This document shows, one piece after another, positions 1 through 5,763 of a stretch of DNA of 18,538 nt; position 1 is the first letter of the stretch, and every line of letters begins with the position of its first letter. The DNA is from DAOUGC01 sp034429695. Lineage in GTDB: Bacteria; Chloroflexota; Anaerolineae; Anaerolineales; Anaerolineaceae. The translations under genes were made by a program, and so were the position numbers. Under the pieces are notes generated by a model. The model was not told the origin of the DNA, ran no database searches, and saw only the letters and a program-made list of their open reading frames with translations. The stretch lies in the NCBI GenBank assembly GCA_034429695.1, contig DAOUGC010000068.1:1-18538 (forward strand), read 5' to 3'.

Positions 1-247
1 TGTTGCACATTCGCTTTCCCCGTAGGGGAGAGGAGAAAGCGCGGAGCAGACCCGGCGAATGTTGCACATTCGCTTTCCCCGTTGGGGAGAGGAGAAAGCC
101 CGGAGCAGAGGTGAATCGCCCCTCACCCTGGCGAATGTTGCACATTCGCTTTCCCCGTAGGGGAGAGGAGAAAGCTCGGAGCAGACCTGGCGAATGTTGC
201 ACATTCGCTTTCCCCGTCGGGGAGAGGAGAAAGCCCGGCGCAGCCGA
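1..247. repeat. Cluster of four REP-like palindromic repeats
   Basis: Four near-identical units start at about -4 (cut by the window edge), 55, 131 and 190, giving spacings of 59, 76 and 59 bp. Each unit holds two hairpins in a row. The first pairs GCGAATG with CATTCGC around a 5-nt loop. The second pairs GCTTTC with GAAAGC around CCCCGTNGGGG. The N differs between units (A, T, A, C), so the tip of the loop varies while the stem is kept. The longer spacing comes from a 17-bp insertion after unit 2. The block lies downstream of the cysE terminator and has no coding potential that I would trust. Confidence 0.85.
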
Positions 248-273
248 GCCCGCGGACGAGGGTGGATATACAA

Positions 274-300
274 CAGCGCGGGCAAACCTTGCCCGCGCTG
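274..300 (-). terminator. Terminator hairpin after cysE
   Basis: A perfect 12-bp stem (274-285 with 289-300) closes a 3-nt loop, about 20 nt past the cysE stop. On the minus strand the stem is followed by TTGTTGTATAT, a weak T-rich tract. The position and the strength of the GC-rich stem fit an intrinsic terminator for the cysK-cysE operon, though the tail is not ideal. Confidence 0.7.
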
Positions 301-320
301 CCGGTTTTAACCGATTATGC

Positions 321-1124
321 TCAGATCATAAAATCCTCGCCGCGCCACACCCCGCCTTCAGGCGCGTGGGGGTGTTCGTGCGCGTGGTGGCCATTACCGT
401 TGCCATTGCCATTGGAGCGGCCGTACTCCACCACCGAGCCGCCTTCAAAGATCATGGCTCCGGCTGCCACGCGCTCCACCTGGTGATCGGTTTTGTGCGT
501 GGTCAATTGTTGTTCCAGCAAATCCAGACGCTGCATGACGGACGCCAGCGATACACCGATGGTATCGGGGAGGTTGTCGTGATGCAGGTCCACCCCGTCG
601 GACTGGGGTTTGGAGCGTCTCACCACCTGACCCGGTACACCCACCACGACTGAATTGGGCGGAACCGATTTGACCACCACGGCGTTCGCGCCGATGCGGC
701 TGCCCGCGCCGATGGTGATGGCGCCCAGCACTTTTGCGCCCGCGCCGATCACCACGTTGTCTTCAATGGTGGGATGGCGCTTGCCTTTCTCCAGGCTGAC
801 GCCGCCCAGTGTGACGTTATGGTAGATGGTGACATTCTCACCGATCTCGGCTGTCTCACCGATCACCACCCCCATGCCGTGGTCAATGAACAGGCGCGGG
901 CCAATGCTTGCGCCCGGGTGGATCTCGATGCCGGTGAAGAAGCGCATCATGTGCGAGAGGGTGCGTCCGAGCAATTTGAAACCCCGCCGCCACAACGCAT
1001 GGCTGATGCGGTGGCCGATCAGTGCATGCAGGCCCGGATAAGCCAGCAGTATTTCAATTGTGGACCGTGCTGCCGGGTCGCGCTCGTATATGCAACGAAT
1101 ATCATCACGCAGAGTATTGAGCAT
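321..1124 (-). CDS. cysE: Serine O-acetyltransferase with unusual C-terminal tail
   Basis: CysE transfers an acetyl group from acetyl-CoA to L-serine, making O-acetylserine for cysteine synthase. The N-terminal helical part covers residues 1-60, and the left-handed beta-helix of hexapeptide repeats covers about 65-165. Family motifs are visible: IDHGMGVVIGE at 80-90, YHNVTLGG at 101-108 and HPTIEDNVVIGAGAKVLG from 117. The enzyme domain ends near VPGQVVRR (163-170). About 97 further residues follow: a probable helix at 185-212, then an Asn-Gly repeat (238-245) and a His-rich run HHAHEHPHAP (246-255). Short CysE proteins normally lack this. The start is supported by GGGAGG at 1131-1136, which overlaps the end of cysK, so the two genes are probably co-translated from one message. 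The identification is firm; the role of the tail is unknown. Confidence 0.95.
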   Translation of the reverse strand: MLNTLRDDIRCIYERDPAARSTIEILLAYPGLHALIGHRISHALWRRGFKLLGRTLSHMMRFFTGIEIHPGASIGPRLFIDHGMGVVIGETAEIGENVTIYHNVTLGGVSLEKGKRHPTIEDNVVIGAGAKVLGAITIGAGSRIGANAVVVKSVPPNSVVVGVPGQVVRRSKPQSDGVDLHHDNLPDTIGVSLASVMQRLDLLEQQLTTHKTDHQVERVAAGAMIFEGGSVVEYGRSNGNGNGNGHHAHEHPHAPEGGVWRGEDFMI

Positions 1125-1135
1125 GGACAGCCTCC

Positions 1136-2098
1136 CTACTTGCCCGCGGCGGCGGGCTGGGTGTCCATCTCAGCCAGATCGGCGTACAGCGGGGTGCTCA
1201 GATAGCGCTCGCCGAAGGACGGAATGATGGTGACGATCAACTTGCCGCTCATCTCAGGGCGGGCGGCCACCTGCAGGGCAGCCCACACGGCCGCGCCGGA
1301 TGAAATGCCCACCAGCAGGCCTTCCTGGCTTGCCATCTGGCGTGCGGTGCGGAAGGCGTCATCACCTTTGACGCGAATGACCTCATCGTAAACGGTGGTG
1401 TTGAGCACGCCCGGTACAAAACCTGCGCCCAGTCCCTGCAGTGGGTGGGGTCCCTTTTGCCCGCCGGAAAGCACTGGCGAGGCATCCGGCTCGACCGCGA
1501 ACACCTTGAAGGACGGCTTGCGCGCCTTGATCACCTCACCCACGCCGGTAATCGTGCCGCCGGTGCCGATGCCCGAGACGAGCGCATCCACCTGTCCATC
1601 CGTATCACGCCAGATCTCCTCGGCGGTGGTGCGGCGGTGCACGGCCGGGTTGGCAGGGTTTTCAAACTGCTGCGGCATGAAGTAATTGGGGTGGCTGTCC
1701 ACCAGTTCCTGCGCCTTGCGGATTGCCCCGCCCATGCCGTCAGGCCCGGGGGTGAGGATCAGTTCAGCGCCGTAAGCGCGCAACAACATGCGCCGCTCAC
1801 GCGACATGGTTTCGGGCATCACCAGAACGCAGCGATAGCCGCGCGCGGCGCACACCATGGCAAGCGCAATGCCGGTGTTGCCGCTGGTGGGTTCAACGAT
1901 GACGGTATCACGATTAATTTTCCCGGCTGCCTCGGCTGCTTCGATCATGCTGGCGCCGATGCGGTCCTTGACGCTGTGCGCGGGATTGTAATATTCCAGT
2001 TTGGCGACAACCTGGGCGTTCAGACCTTCTATCAGGCGGTTGAGGCGAACCAGGGGGGTGTTTCCGATCAAATCAATAACATTGCTGGCGATATTCAT
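1136..2098 (-). CDS. cysK: Cysteine synthase A (O-acetylserine sulfhydrylase)
   Basis: This PLP enzyme makes L-cysteine from O-acetylserine and sulfide in the cytosol. The 320-residue length is typical. The PLP lysine is K44 in HSVKDR, the substrate loop is TSGNTG (71-76), the phosphate-binding loop is GTGGT (178-182), and a GISSGA motif lies near the C-terminus. I chose the ATG at 2098 because AGGAG (2106-2110) sits 7 nt upstream and the protein begins at the conserved NVIDLIGNTPLVRLN. A reading frame 12 codons longer has no family similarity in the extension and would run into the leader terminator. It is the first gene of cysK-cysE, with 11 nt between the genes. Its message carries a leader with a small Cys-containing ORF and a terminator-like hairpin, so cysteine-dependent attenuation is likely. 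Confidence 0.96.
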   Translation of the reverse strand: MNIASNVIDLIGNTPLVRLNRLIEGLNAQVVAKLEYYNPAHSVKDRIGASMIEAAEAAGKINRDTVIVEPTSGNTGIALAMVCAARGYRCVLVMPETMSRERRMLLRAYGAELILTPGPDGMGGAIRKAQELVDSHPNYFMPQQFENPANPAVHRRTTAEEIWRDTDGQVDALVSGIGTGGTITGVGEVIKARKPSFKVFAVEPDASPVLSGGQKGPHPLQGLGAGFVPGVLNTTVYDEVIRVKGDDAFRTARQMASQEGLLVGISSGAAVWAALQVAARPEMSGKLIVTIIPSFGERYLSTPLYADLAEMDTQPAAAGK

Positions 2099-2119
2099 GG
2101 TAGTTCTCCTGTAATCATT

Positions 2120-2217
2120 AAATAAAACGACCAACCGGCATACAAAAAGGCAGCAAACTCAAGCTGCGCAAAAAATCTTTTGCGGGGCTGTTGTTTGCCG
2201 CCTTTGCCGGTCGGTCG
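2120..2217 (-). terminator. Leader terminator hairpin (attenuator) before cysK
   Basis: On the minus strand, 2217-2206 pairs with 2139-2128 (12 bp, one G-U) and 2205-2193 pairs with 2170s-side partner 2158-2146 (13 bp, one G-U). A 6-nt bulge on the 3' side separates the two stems. The 34-nt apical region holds a small hairpin (2184-2178 with 2173-2167). The stem is followed at once by TTTTATTT (2127-2120), and the cysK ribosome binding site lies 10 nt further on. This is the layout of an intrinsic terminator inside a 5' leader. The segment CAACAGCCCCGC inside the loop side (2193-2182) can also pair with GCGGGGTTTGTTG at the end of the leader ORF (2256-2244), giving a candidate antiterminator. 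Folding was done by eye. Confidence 0.75.
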
Positions 2218-2240
2218 AAGATGTTAGTGTGGCAAGGCGG

Positions 2241-2279
2241 TTACAACAAACCCCGCCTCAGACATAAGCACTTAAGCAT
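2241..2279 (-). CDS. Candidate cysteine leader peptide MLKCLCLRRGLL
   Basis: This 12-codon ORF lies in the cysK leader, beginning about 28 nt after the predicted transcription start. It has its own ribosome binding site, GGAG at 2286-2289, 6 nt before the ATG. Codons 4 (TGC) and 6 (TGT) are cysteine, a rare residue, and the gene downstream makes cysteine. The last codons (AGG CGG GGT TTG TTG TAA) overlap a sequence that can form two alternative pairings: with CCGCCT just downstream (2240-2235), or with 2193-2182 inside the terminator hairpin. This matches the general design of amino-acid leader-peptide attenuators: slow decoding of Cys codons when charged tRNA-Cys is scarce would bias folding and let transcription continue. 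The regulatory role is inferred; the ORF, codons and ribosome binding site are seen directly. Confidence 0.7.
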   Translation of the reverse strand: MLKCLCLRRGLL

Positions 2280-2313
2280 AAATCACTCCGTTAATTCCTC
2301 AATATTGATAGTA

Positions 2314-2341
2314 ATTATATTAAAAATTATCGCCGTGTCAA
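2314..2341 (-). promoter_or_regulatory. Consensus sigma-70 promoter for cysK-cysE
   Basis: On the minus strand a perfect TTGACA (2341-2336) and a perfect TATAAT (2319-2314) are separated by 16 bp. The predicted start is near 2307, about 28 nt before the leader ORF. The palindrome TCAATATTGA (2299-2308) lies at the predicted start and could be an operator. Having both boxes at consensus is unusual and suits a promoter whose output is limited afterwards, as by attenuation. Confidence 0.8.
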
Positions 2342-2492
2342 GGATGGTTATACAAATGAGAAGATGCTAATACATCTTATGCTGTTTTTCAGGACCCCAA
2401 CGGTGAAAATCGGGCAATCGCGGGCAGGTTAACGACCAACCGGTACCGTTGCGCCTCTTTTTCCATATAATATGAGTGTGTAAAAATGCAAC
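2342..2492. other. Intergenic region between divergent cysK and the LiaI/F-like cluster
   Basis: No gene is seen here. It holds an 18-bp inverted repeat (AAGATG at 2361-2366, CATCTT at 2373-2378), the palindrome CGGTACCG (2441-2448), and AACGACCAACCGG at 2431-2443. The last is an exact 13-bp copy of the sequence at 2126-2138, which forms the outer arm of the cysK terminator hairpin. A TATAAT at 2466-2471 has no convincing -35 box. Confidence 0.6.
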
Positions 2493-2520
2493 TTTGAGGC
2501 TTCATTCACGTAATTATAGT
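2493..2520 (+). promoter_or_regulatory. Possible promoter of the LiaI/F-like cluster
   Basis: TTTGAG (2493-2498) and TATAGT (2515-2520) are spaced by 16 bp and would start transcription near 2527, 29 nt before the first gene. The -35 box is a weak match, so this is tentative. Confidence 0.35.
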
Positions 2521-2555
2521 GTCTGTGTTCAAAATTTCAGCAAGGAGTAGGTGCC

Positions 2556-3368
2556 ATGAGAAAGAGTAATGTTTTTTGGGGCGTTATTATATTGCTGGCA
2601 GGCGTATTGCTGCTTCTGGATACGCTGAACATCATACCCAGCGGTTGGGGTTCATTATTCTGGCCATTGCTGCTGGTTTTCCTGGGGTTGTGGTTCCTGC
2701 TTGCTCCGCGCGGTTCACGGCGCTGGGAATCCGGCGGGATGGTTACCGAGGGTGCACAAAAAGTGGAAATTGCGCTTGAAAACAGCACCGAGGCCGAGGT
2801 GGAGATCAATCACGGGGCTGGACGGCTGGAAGTGCATGCCGGTTCAGACCCTGCCATGCTGCTTTCGGGCAGCTTTGATGAATCGCTGCGCCACACGGTT
2901 CGCCGGGAGGCCTTCAAGGCATTTGTCAAGCTGGATGCGGATGGGACGGTTTTTGTGCCTCCCATGATCGGTTCACACGGCATTCACTGGAACATGGGTC
3001 TGGCAAAAGGTATTCCTTTGAGCCTGCGCCTGCACACCGGTGCAAATGAAACCGTGCTGGACCTGCGCGACCTGCAGGTGACCGATCTGCGCATCGAGAC
3101 GGGCGCCAGCTCCACCCGCGTGGACCTGCCCGCCGCGGCTGGCATGACCCGCGTCAAGGTTGAAGGCGGAGCTGCTTCTGTGGACTTTACCGTCCCGCAG
3201 GGGGTTGCTGCGCGTATTCGCGTGGATAGCGGCTTGAGCGGTGTAAACATTGACACCCTGCGCTTCCCGCAGACCGGCAATGTCTATCAATCAGCGGATT
3301 ATGATACTGCTGTAAACAAGATCGAATTGACCGCGGAAATGGGCGCGGGTTCGGTGAGCGTGCACTAA
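2556..3368 (+). CDS. LiaI/LiaF-like membrane-anchored protein (DUF5668-type N-terminus)
   Basis: The 270-residue protein starts with two closely spaced hydrophobic segments (about 6-25 and 33-50) of the kind found in DUF5668/LiaI-LiaF-like proteins. A large soluble part follows (60-270), made of short beta-rich repeats such as LDLRDLQVTDLRIETGAS and VKVEGGAASVDF. This pattern of regularly spaced hydrophobic and glycine residues resembles the DUF4097/LiaF beta-solenoid ('toastrack') domain. In Firmicutes, LiaF-type proteins sense or damp cell-envelope stress signalling, but no such role can be claimed here. The start has AGGAG at 2543-2547, 8 nt upstream. It is the first of three genes on the same strand, with 18 nt to the next. 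No sensor kinase or LiaR lies nearby. Family assignment is moderately sure; function is unknown. Confidence 0.8.
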   Translation: MRKSNVFWGVIILLAGVLLLLDTLNIIPSGWGSLFWPLLLVFLGLWFLLAPRGSRRWESGGMVTEGAQKVEIALENSTEAEVEINHGAGRLEVHAGSDPAMLLSGSFDESLRHTVRREAFKAFVKLDADGTVFVPPMIGSHGIHWNMGLAKGIPLSLRLHTGANETVLDLRDLQVTDLRIETGASSTRVDLPAAAGMTRVKVEGGAASVDFTVPQGVAARIRVDSGLSGVNIDTLRFPQTGNVYQSADYDTAVNKIELTAEMGAGSVSVH

Positions 3369-3386
3369 TTGTCAGGGAGGAACTAC

Positions 3387-4034
3387 ATGCGTGAATTTAA
3401 CTGGCGTATCCTTGTTGGTGTTCTGCTGCTGGTGATGGGCGCCCTGGCGCTGTTGCAGGCCATCGGTATCCTGCCGGACAACGGCAGCCTGATCGGGATC
3501 ATCTTTGGGGTGCTGTTCGCCGGCGGCGGAGCCGTGTTCCTGTACGTACTCTCGCGCGACAGCCGCAACAACTGGTGGGCTGCCATCCCCGGTATGGTGC
3601 TGCTGTTCCTGGGTCTGCTGGTGTTATTCTCTTCGCTCAACATTGCCTTCATGAACGAGTGGGGCGGACCGTTCTTCCTGTTCGGCATCTCACTGGCTTT
3701 CTGGGTGGTCTACTTTATGCGCCGCGAGTTCTGGTGGGCGATCATCCCTGGCGGTGTCATGCTGACCCTGGCTGCAGTGGCAGGTCTTGGCACAATTGGC
3801 ATTGACGGCGTGGAGACCGGTGGAGTGTTCTTCCTGGGGCTGGCTGCCACCTTTGCTGTGGTGGCGCTGCTGCCGCGCGAACGCCTGACGTGGGCATGGA
3901 TCCCTGCCATCATCCTGGCCATCATGGGCGGTCTGATGACCCTATCGAGCACCAACCTGATGAGTTATGCCCTGCCGGTGGTGTTGATCGGCATTGGCGG
4001 CTACCTGATGTACAAGGCTTTTGTAAAAAAGTAA
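3387..4034 (+). CDS. Polytopic membrane protein, LiaI/DUF5668-like, all-transmembrane
   Basis: The 215-residue protein is almost entirely membrane segments, roughly eight of them: 8-27, 35-53, 64-82, 92-110, 114-132, 141-160, 168-185 and 193-211. They are joined by very short loops, several carrying RR or RD pairs. The repeated pattern of a glycine-rich helix followed by an aromatic NWWAAIP, EFWWAIIP or LTWAWIP motif suggests internal duplication of a two-helix unit. I chose the ATG at 3387 because GGGAGG (3375-3380) sits 6 nt upstream; a TTG six codons earlier abuts the previous stop and has no ribosome site. It lies between two proteins that carry the same type of helical pair plus a soluble domain, so the three may act together. 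I do not recognise a specific function. Confidence 0.8.
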   Translation: MREFNWRILVGVLLLVMGALALLQAIGILPDNGSLIGIIFGVLFAGGGAVFLYVLSRDSRNNWWAAIPGMVLLFLGLLVLFSSLNIAFMNEWGGPFFLFGISLAFWVVYFMRREFWWAIIPGGVMLTLAAVAGLGTIGIDGVETGGVFFLGLAATFAVVALLPRERLTWAWIPAIILAIMGGLMTLSSTNLMSYALPVVLIGIGGYLMYKAFVKK

Positions 4035-4049
4035 GATTGGAGCAGGAAA

Positions 4050-5192
4050 ATGAGTACGTTTGATAATCCGGGAAATTTGGAACCGGGCGGGAGGGATGAA
4101 TCACGTGAGTGGCGGCGGGATCGTTGGCGCAACTGGGGTGATGGACACCATGACCGCAGCATTTTCTTCCCCATCCTGCTGATCGCCATTGGCGTGTTCA
4201 TGCTGCTGGATCTGACCAACCTGGTCGCCTGGAGCTCGTGGGATATGCTGTGGCGCCTGTGGCCGCTGCTGTTCGTTGTCGGTGGGCTGGACGGTCTGTA
4301 CCGGCGGGACGGCTTTGTGGGTCCACTGGTGAGCATTGGCATTGGTGTGGTGTTTCTGCTGGGCAACTTTGGTTATCTGCAAACCTCAGCCTGGCGGTTG
4401 CTGCTGCAACTGTGGCCTGTGTTGTTAATCGCCTGGGGCCTCGATCTGCTGGTGGGCCGGCGCGGGATGGTGTCAGCCGCGGTGGGGGTCTTGATCGGCC
4501 TGGCGCTGCTGGGCGGTATTGTGTGGTTTGCGGTGGTCAACCCGTCTTTGCGCGCCGCGGTTTCCACAGAGGGTTTTGAACAACCGCTTGGAGATGTGGA
4601 CAAGGGTGATGTGCGCATCGAAACCATCTTCACCGATCTCTCGGTGGATGGTGGGGCGGCTGTGGGCAACCTGGTGGACGGCGAAGTGTCTGCCATGCGC
4701 AACAATGGTTTTGATATGGAATACCGCACGCGCGAGGATACCGGGATTTTCGTTTTGCGCCCGCAGCGCAGGGTAAACGTGGTCTTTCTGGGTGACCCTG
4801 GCCGGAATCCTTGGCAGGTAAACCTCAGCGACGAGATCCCGCTGGAACTCGAGAGCCAGGTGATTATGGGCAGCCAGGAGGTGGATCTGGATGGGTTGCA
4901 GATCGACCGGCTGGATGTTGAGACCGTGATGGGCAGCACCGTGCTGGCGCTGGGTGATCAGGCTGAGTACAAGGGTGATGTGAGCACCGTGATGGGTGAG
5001 GTTGTGATTGTGGTTCCCGCCGGTGTTGAGGTGGTGATCGAGACCGACCTGGGCATGACCGCTGTCAATCTGCCGGAGGGTTTCACCCGTCAGGGCGACC
5101 GCATCCATTCAGATGGCGCTGTTGATGGCGACCCGGTGACGGTGCACGTCAGCCTGCCGATTGGCTTTTTGCAGGTCCGGTACGCCGATTAA
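4050..5192 (+). CDS. LiaF-like membrane protein with C-terminal toastrack-type domain
   Basis: The 380-residue protein has a charged cytoplasmic N-terminus (1-36, with REWRRDRWRNW), then about five hydrophobic segments (36-57, 67-84, 89-108, 113-135 and 138-160). A C-terminal soluble domain covers about 170-380. The helical part matches the DUF5668/LiaI-LiaF-like arrangement. The soluble part contains repeats of the form LESQVIMGSQEVDLDGLQIDRLDVETVMGSTVLAL, where 'VMGS/VMGE' recurs; this is characteristic of the LiaF C-terminal domain. AGGA sits just before the ATG, 15 nt after the previous gene, so the three genes form one unit ending at the terminator at 5212. In Bacillus, LiaF inhibits the LiaS kinase; no LiaS is present here, so any partner must be elsewhere or the role differs. 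Confidence 0.85.
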   Translation: MSTFDNPGNLEPGGRDESREWRRDRWRNWGDGHHDRSIFFPILLIAIGVFMLLDLTNLVAWSSWDMLWRLWPLLFVVGGLDGLYRRDGFVGPLVSIGIGVVFLLGNFGYLQTSAWRLLLQLWPVLLIAWGLDLLVGRRGMVSAAVGVLIGLALLGGIVWFAVVNPSLRAAVSTEGFEQPLGDVDKGDVRIETIFTDLSVDGGAAVGNLVDGEVSAMRNNGFDMEYRTREDTGIFVLRPQRRVNVVFLGDPGRNPWQVNLSDEIPLELESQVIMGSQEVDLDGLQIDRLDVETVMGSTVLALGDQAEYKGDVSTVMGEVVIVVPAGVEVVIETDLGMTAVNLPEGFTRQGDRIHSDGAVDGDPVTVHVSLPIGFLQVRYAD

Positions 5193-5211
5193 TCTTCAAT
5201 AAAACATGTGT

Positions 5212-5244
5212 AAACCCCCGTGCGCAACAGTGCACGGGGGTTTT
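5212..5244. terminator. Bidirectional intrinsic terminator
   Basis: A 12-bp stem (5212-5223 with 5232-5243) encloses an 8-nt loop. It is followed on the plus strand by TTTTGTTTTG and has AAA at its other base, giving TTT on the minus strand. It lies between convergent genes, 20 nt after the LiaF-like gene and 19 nt after folK, and can serve both. Confidence 0.9.
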
Positions 5245-5262
5245 GTTTTGCCATGAGGTGTC

Positions 5263-5763
5263 TTATTCAGCAGTCCACGGGCGTACGCCCGACTGATCGA
5301 CCGCCTGCAGCAACTGGTGAACCGTCAACAGCAGGGTGGGATGGCGCAGCCCGGGTTCCAGTTCAGCCAGCGGCGCCAGGACAAAAGCGCGTTCCGGCAT
5401 GCGTTTGTGGGGAATATTGAGGCCGGGTTCTTCCACCACCCAATCGTCGAAAAATAAGATGTCGAGGTCAATACAGCGCGGACCGTAGCGGAAAGTGGGT
5501 TCGCGTCCCATTTCAGCTTCAATCCGCTTGCAGGTCTCCAGCAGTTCGCGCGGCTGAAGGGTGGTGCCGATCTCGATCACCTGGTTGAGAAAGGCGGGTT
5601 GGTCGGCATATCCCCACGGCTCGGTTTCGTACAGGCGGGATGAGCGCAACAGGTGAATTTCGGGTTGCAGCGTGTCCAGCTCATCCCGTGCTTTTTGCAG
5701 GTTGGCGGCGCGGTCGCCGAGGTTGGTGCCCAGCCCAAGATAGACGGTGTGAAAGTCTCTCAT
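5263..5763 (-). CDS. folK: 2-amino-4-hydroxy-6-hydroxymethyldihydropteridine pyrophosphokinase
   Basis: FolK (HPPK) transfers pyrophosphate from ATP to 6-hydroxymethyl-dihydropterin in folate biosynthesis. The 166-residue length is typical. LGLGTNLGDR (9-18) is the N-terminal family motif. GPRCIDLDIL (94-103) carries the two aspartates, D99 and D101, that bind magnesium. The C-terminal IPHKRMPERAFVLAPLAEL motif is also clear. The start codon overlaps the stop of the upstream gene by 4 bp (ATGA), so the two are translationally coupled. It is the last gene of the five-gene operon. No folB or folP is next to it. Confidence 0.96.
   Translation of the reverse strand: MRDFHTVYLGLGTNLGDRAANLQKARDELDTLQPEIHLLRSSRLYETEPWGYADQPAFLNQVIEIGTTLQPRELLETCKRIEAEMGREPTFRYGPRCIDLDILFFDDWVVEEPGLNIPHKRMPERAFVLAPLAELEPGLRHPTLLLTVHQLLQAVDQSGVRPWTAE

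Noticed and set aside
1..247. CRISPR-like spacing of repeats
   Set aside because: Units follow one another almost without unique spacers, spacing is irregular (59, 76, 59) and the units are double hairpins; no cas genes are present.
3..653. Open frame of 216 codons on the plus strand across the repeat cluster
   Set aside because: It translates the repeat units into repeated peptides and then runs antisense through cysE, which is certain. There is no ribosome site.
1445..2125. Long antisense frame opposite cysK (226 codons, plus strand)
   Set aside because: Shadow of a well-conserved gene in high-GC sequence, with no family resemblance and no ribosome site.
2120..2443. T-box or SAM riboswitch upstream of cysK
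   Set aside because: The T-box core (AGGGTGGTACCGCG) is not in the minus-strand leader, and a partial GGTACCG near 2442 is on the wrong strand and before the promoter. No SAM-box core was found. The Cys-codon ORF explains the leader better.
2466..2471. TATAAT on the plus strand as promoter of the LiaI/F-like cluster
   Set aside because: No -35 box at 15-19 nt upstream; TTTGAG-16-TATAGT further down is a better candidate.
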